DNA of 64,000 nt. Source: Dromaius novaehollandiae. Taxonomy: Eukaryota > Chordata > Aves > Casuariiformes > Dromaiidae. The number at the start of each line of letters is the position of its first letter. The first letter of the stretch is position 1. Of the stretch, positions 63,304 through 64,000 are shown in pieces. Position numbers and translations under genes: made by a program. The notes below the pieces were generated by a model. The model was not told the origin of the DNA. It was given only the letters and a program-made list of their open reading frames with translations, and did no database searches. The stretch spans positions 17,513,501-17,577,500 of the forward strand of contig NC_088099.1 of the NCBI RefSeq assembly GCF_036370855.1, given 5' to 3'.

Positions 63304-63915
63304 TTGTTTTTCTTCTCTCTAGGTGGCAAATAAGTATTTAATCCAAGTAATTTCAAACTCTGGAAGTCAGAAATAATTTCACAATCAATCTTCACTACCA
63401 TTGTCTCGCATTCTTTCCCCCATTCAGTGCAGCAGCACTTTCTACTTACGGCCAAAAATCTCTTAAGTTAAACAAAGTTTAGACTTCAGAGACTAAGAAG
63501 TTTAGCTTATATATTCACATTCTTTTAAAAATCATTTCACTAATCTCCCACGTTTACATTTACACCAAAGAGAAAGCTCAAAAGCCTTGCTTCATGCATT
63601 TCACCATCCCCGCTGAAGACTGAAACACAGTTCAGATGAAAACCCTTTGCCAACTGTAGGCATTAAATCTTAATGCTACAAAGCCAGATGGTTCCAATGT
63701 AGAAGTCAGATTTTTCTGTAGTCTCTGCAACAGTCTTATATATGAATAGCTAATTCCTAGTGGCATTGGTAAAGGCATCATCAGTACACCATGAACACCA
63801 CAAATGGAGGCAATATCCAAGCATCAAAAACAAAAACAAACAAAAAGCACCCAGCAAAAATTGGTGAAACATTCTTGGTAAAGCAGGAATCTCTCTGTTC
63901 TCATCTCCGTTCATC

Positions 63916-63950
63916 TCACACCTTTTCAACTTTGGTGGGGTCATACGTGT
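63916..63950 (-). CDS. Candidate terminal coding exon (partial gene, function unknown)
   Basis: Read on the minus strand, a strong polypyrimidine tract (TTTTATTGTCTTTTTCAG) ends at 63951. Exon-like sequence then begins with ACACGTATGACCCCACC. With the exon entered after one base of a split codon, the frame reads TYDPTKVEKV and stops at TGA (63918-63916). That is a hydrophilic C-terminal tail ending in EKV. In another phase an ATG at 63944 opens 64 codons (to 63750) with a hydrophobic stretch LLGAFCLFLFLMLGYC that derives from a GTTTTT-rich run; I judge this less likely. I do not recognise the protein. The acceptor is good, but a chance acceptor cannot be excluded because the upstream exons lie outside the window. 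Confidence 0.3.
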
Positions 63951-64000
63951 CTGAAAAAGACAATAAAACAGTATTAAAAACGTATTCTGAAATCTGTTCA

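Larger units (their letters stand above)
60600..63915 (-). other. Possible 3'UTR of the gene entering from the right
   Basis: This is conditional on the terminal exon at 63916-63950 being real. The region is AT-rich and lacks exons. Minus-strand poly(A) signal candidates are ATTAAA at 63342-63337, AATAAA at 62584-62579, AATAAA at 61326-61321 and AATAAA near 60625. The 61321 and 60625 sites have GU-rich downstream sequence. Which, if any, is used cannot be told. Confidence 0.25.

Noticed and set aside
1..64000. CRISPR arrays, operons, tRNA/rRNA genes, phage-like or other prokaryotic systems
   Set aside because: No regularly spaced repeats, no tRNA-like folds noticed, and the CR1/SINE content with absence of dense coding marks this as vertebrate non-coding DNA.

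Overview
The window looks like a stretch of bird nuclear genome, almost all of it intergenic or intronic. The strongest evidence is a 5'-truncated CR1 LINE at 911-1410 (minus strand). It carries the typical octamer tail and the C-terminal reading frame of the CR1 reverse-transcriptase ORF, as is typical of bird genomes. A much older CR1-type reverse-transcriptase fragment (2240-2800, minus) and several MIR/CORE-SINE-like and palindromic ancient amniote repeats agree with this. Repeat density is low and no active transposon ORF is present. I cannot name the species or the locus. All repeat-family calls rest on recognising motifs by eye.

Layout: 1-590 holds the edge of a probable endogenous-retrovirus LTR with a strong hairpin and a CT microsatellite. 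911-2800 holds the two CR1 fragments and a MIR-like SINE. From about 2.8 to 52 kb there is no exon I can defend, only unique-looking sequence with scattered old repeats, simple repeats, a 144-base homopurine run (9154-9297), a small CpG-rich patch (6880-7215), a palindromic old repeat (23080-23153) and a 33-base perfect palindrome with 16-base arms (26395-26427). At 52190-52830 there is a clear CpG island with GC boxes, an E-box, a good CTCF-like motif and a consensus splice donor on the plus strand, followed by a T-rich microsatellite and a second CpG-rich segment (53195-53640). This is the best promoter candidate in the window.

From 53.6 to 63.9 kb the sequence is again AT-rich and non-coding. 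The last 100 bases contain a strong splice acceptor read on the minus strand, followed by a short open frame ending in TGA. This may be the terminal exon of a gene entering from the right, with its 3'UTR lying to the left (about 60.6-63.9 kb). If so, the CpG-island transcript, if it runs on the plus strand, would be convergent with it.

Nearly all open reading frames here (up to 212 codons) look like chance frames: they overlap on both strands, show no recognised domain and lack splice context. I found no prokaryotic-type system, CRISPR array, tRNA, rRNA or complete gene, and no convincing undescribed biological system. The most interesting items are the long palindrome, the CpG island with its CTCF-like motif and donor, the LTR hairpin and the homopurine tract.
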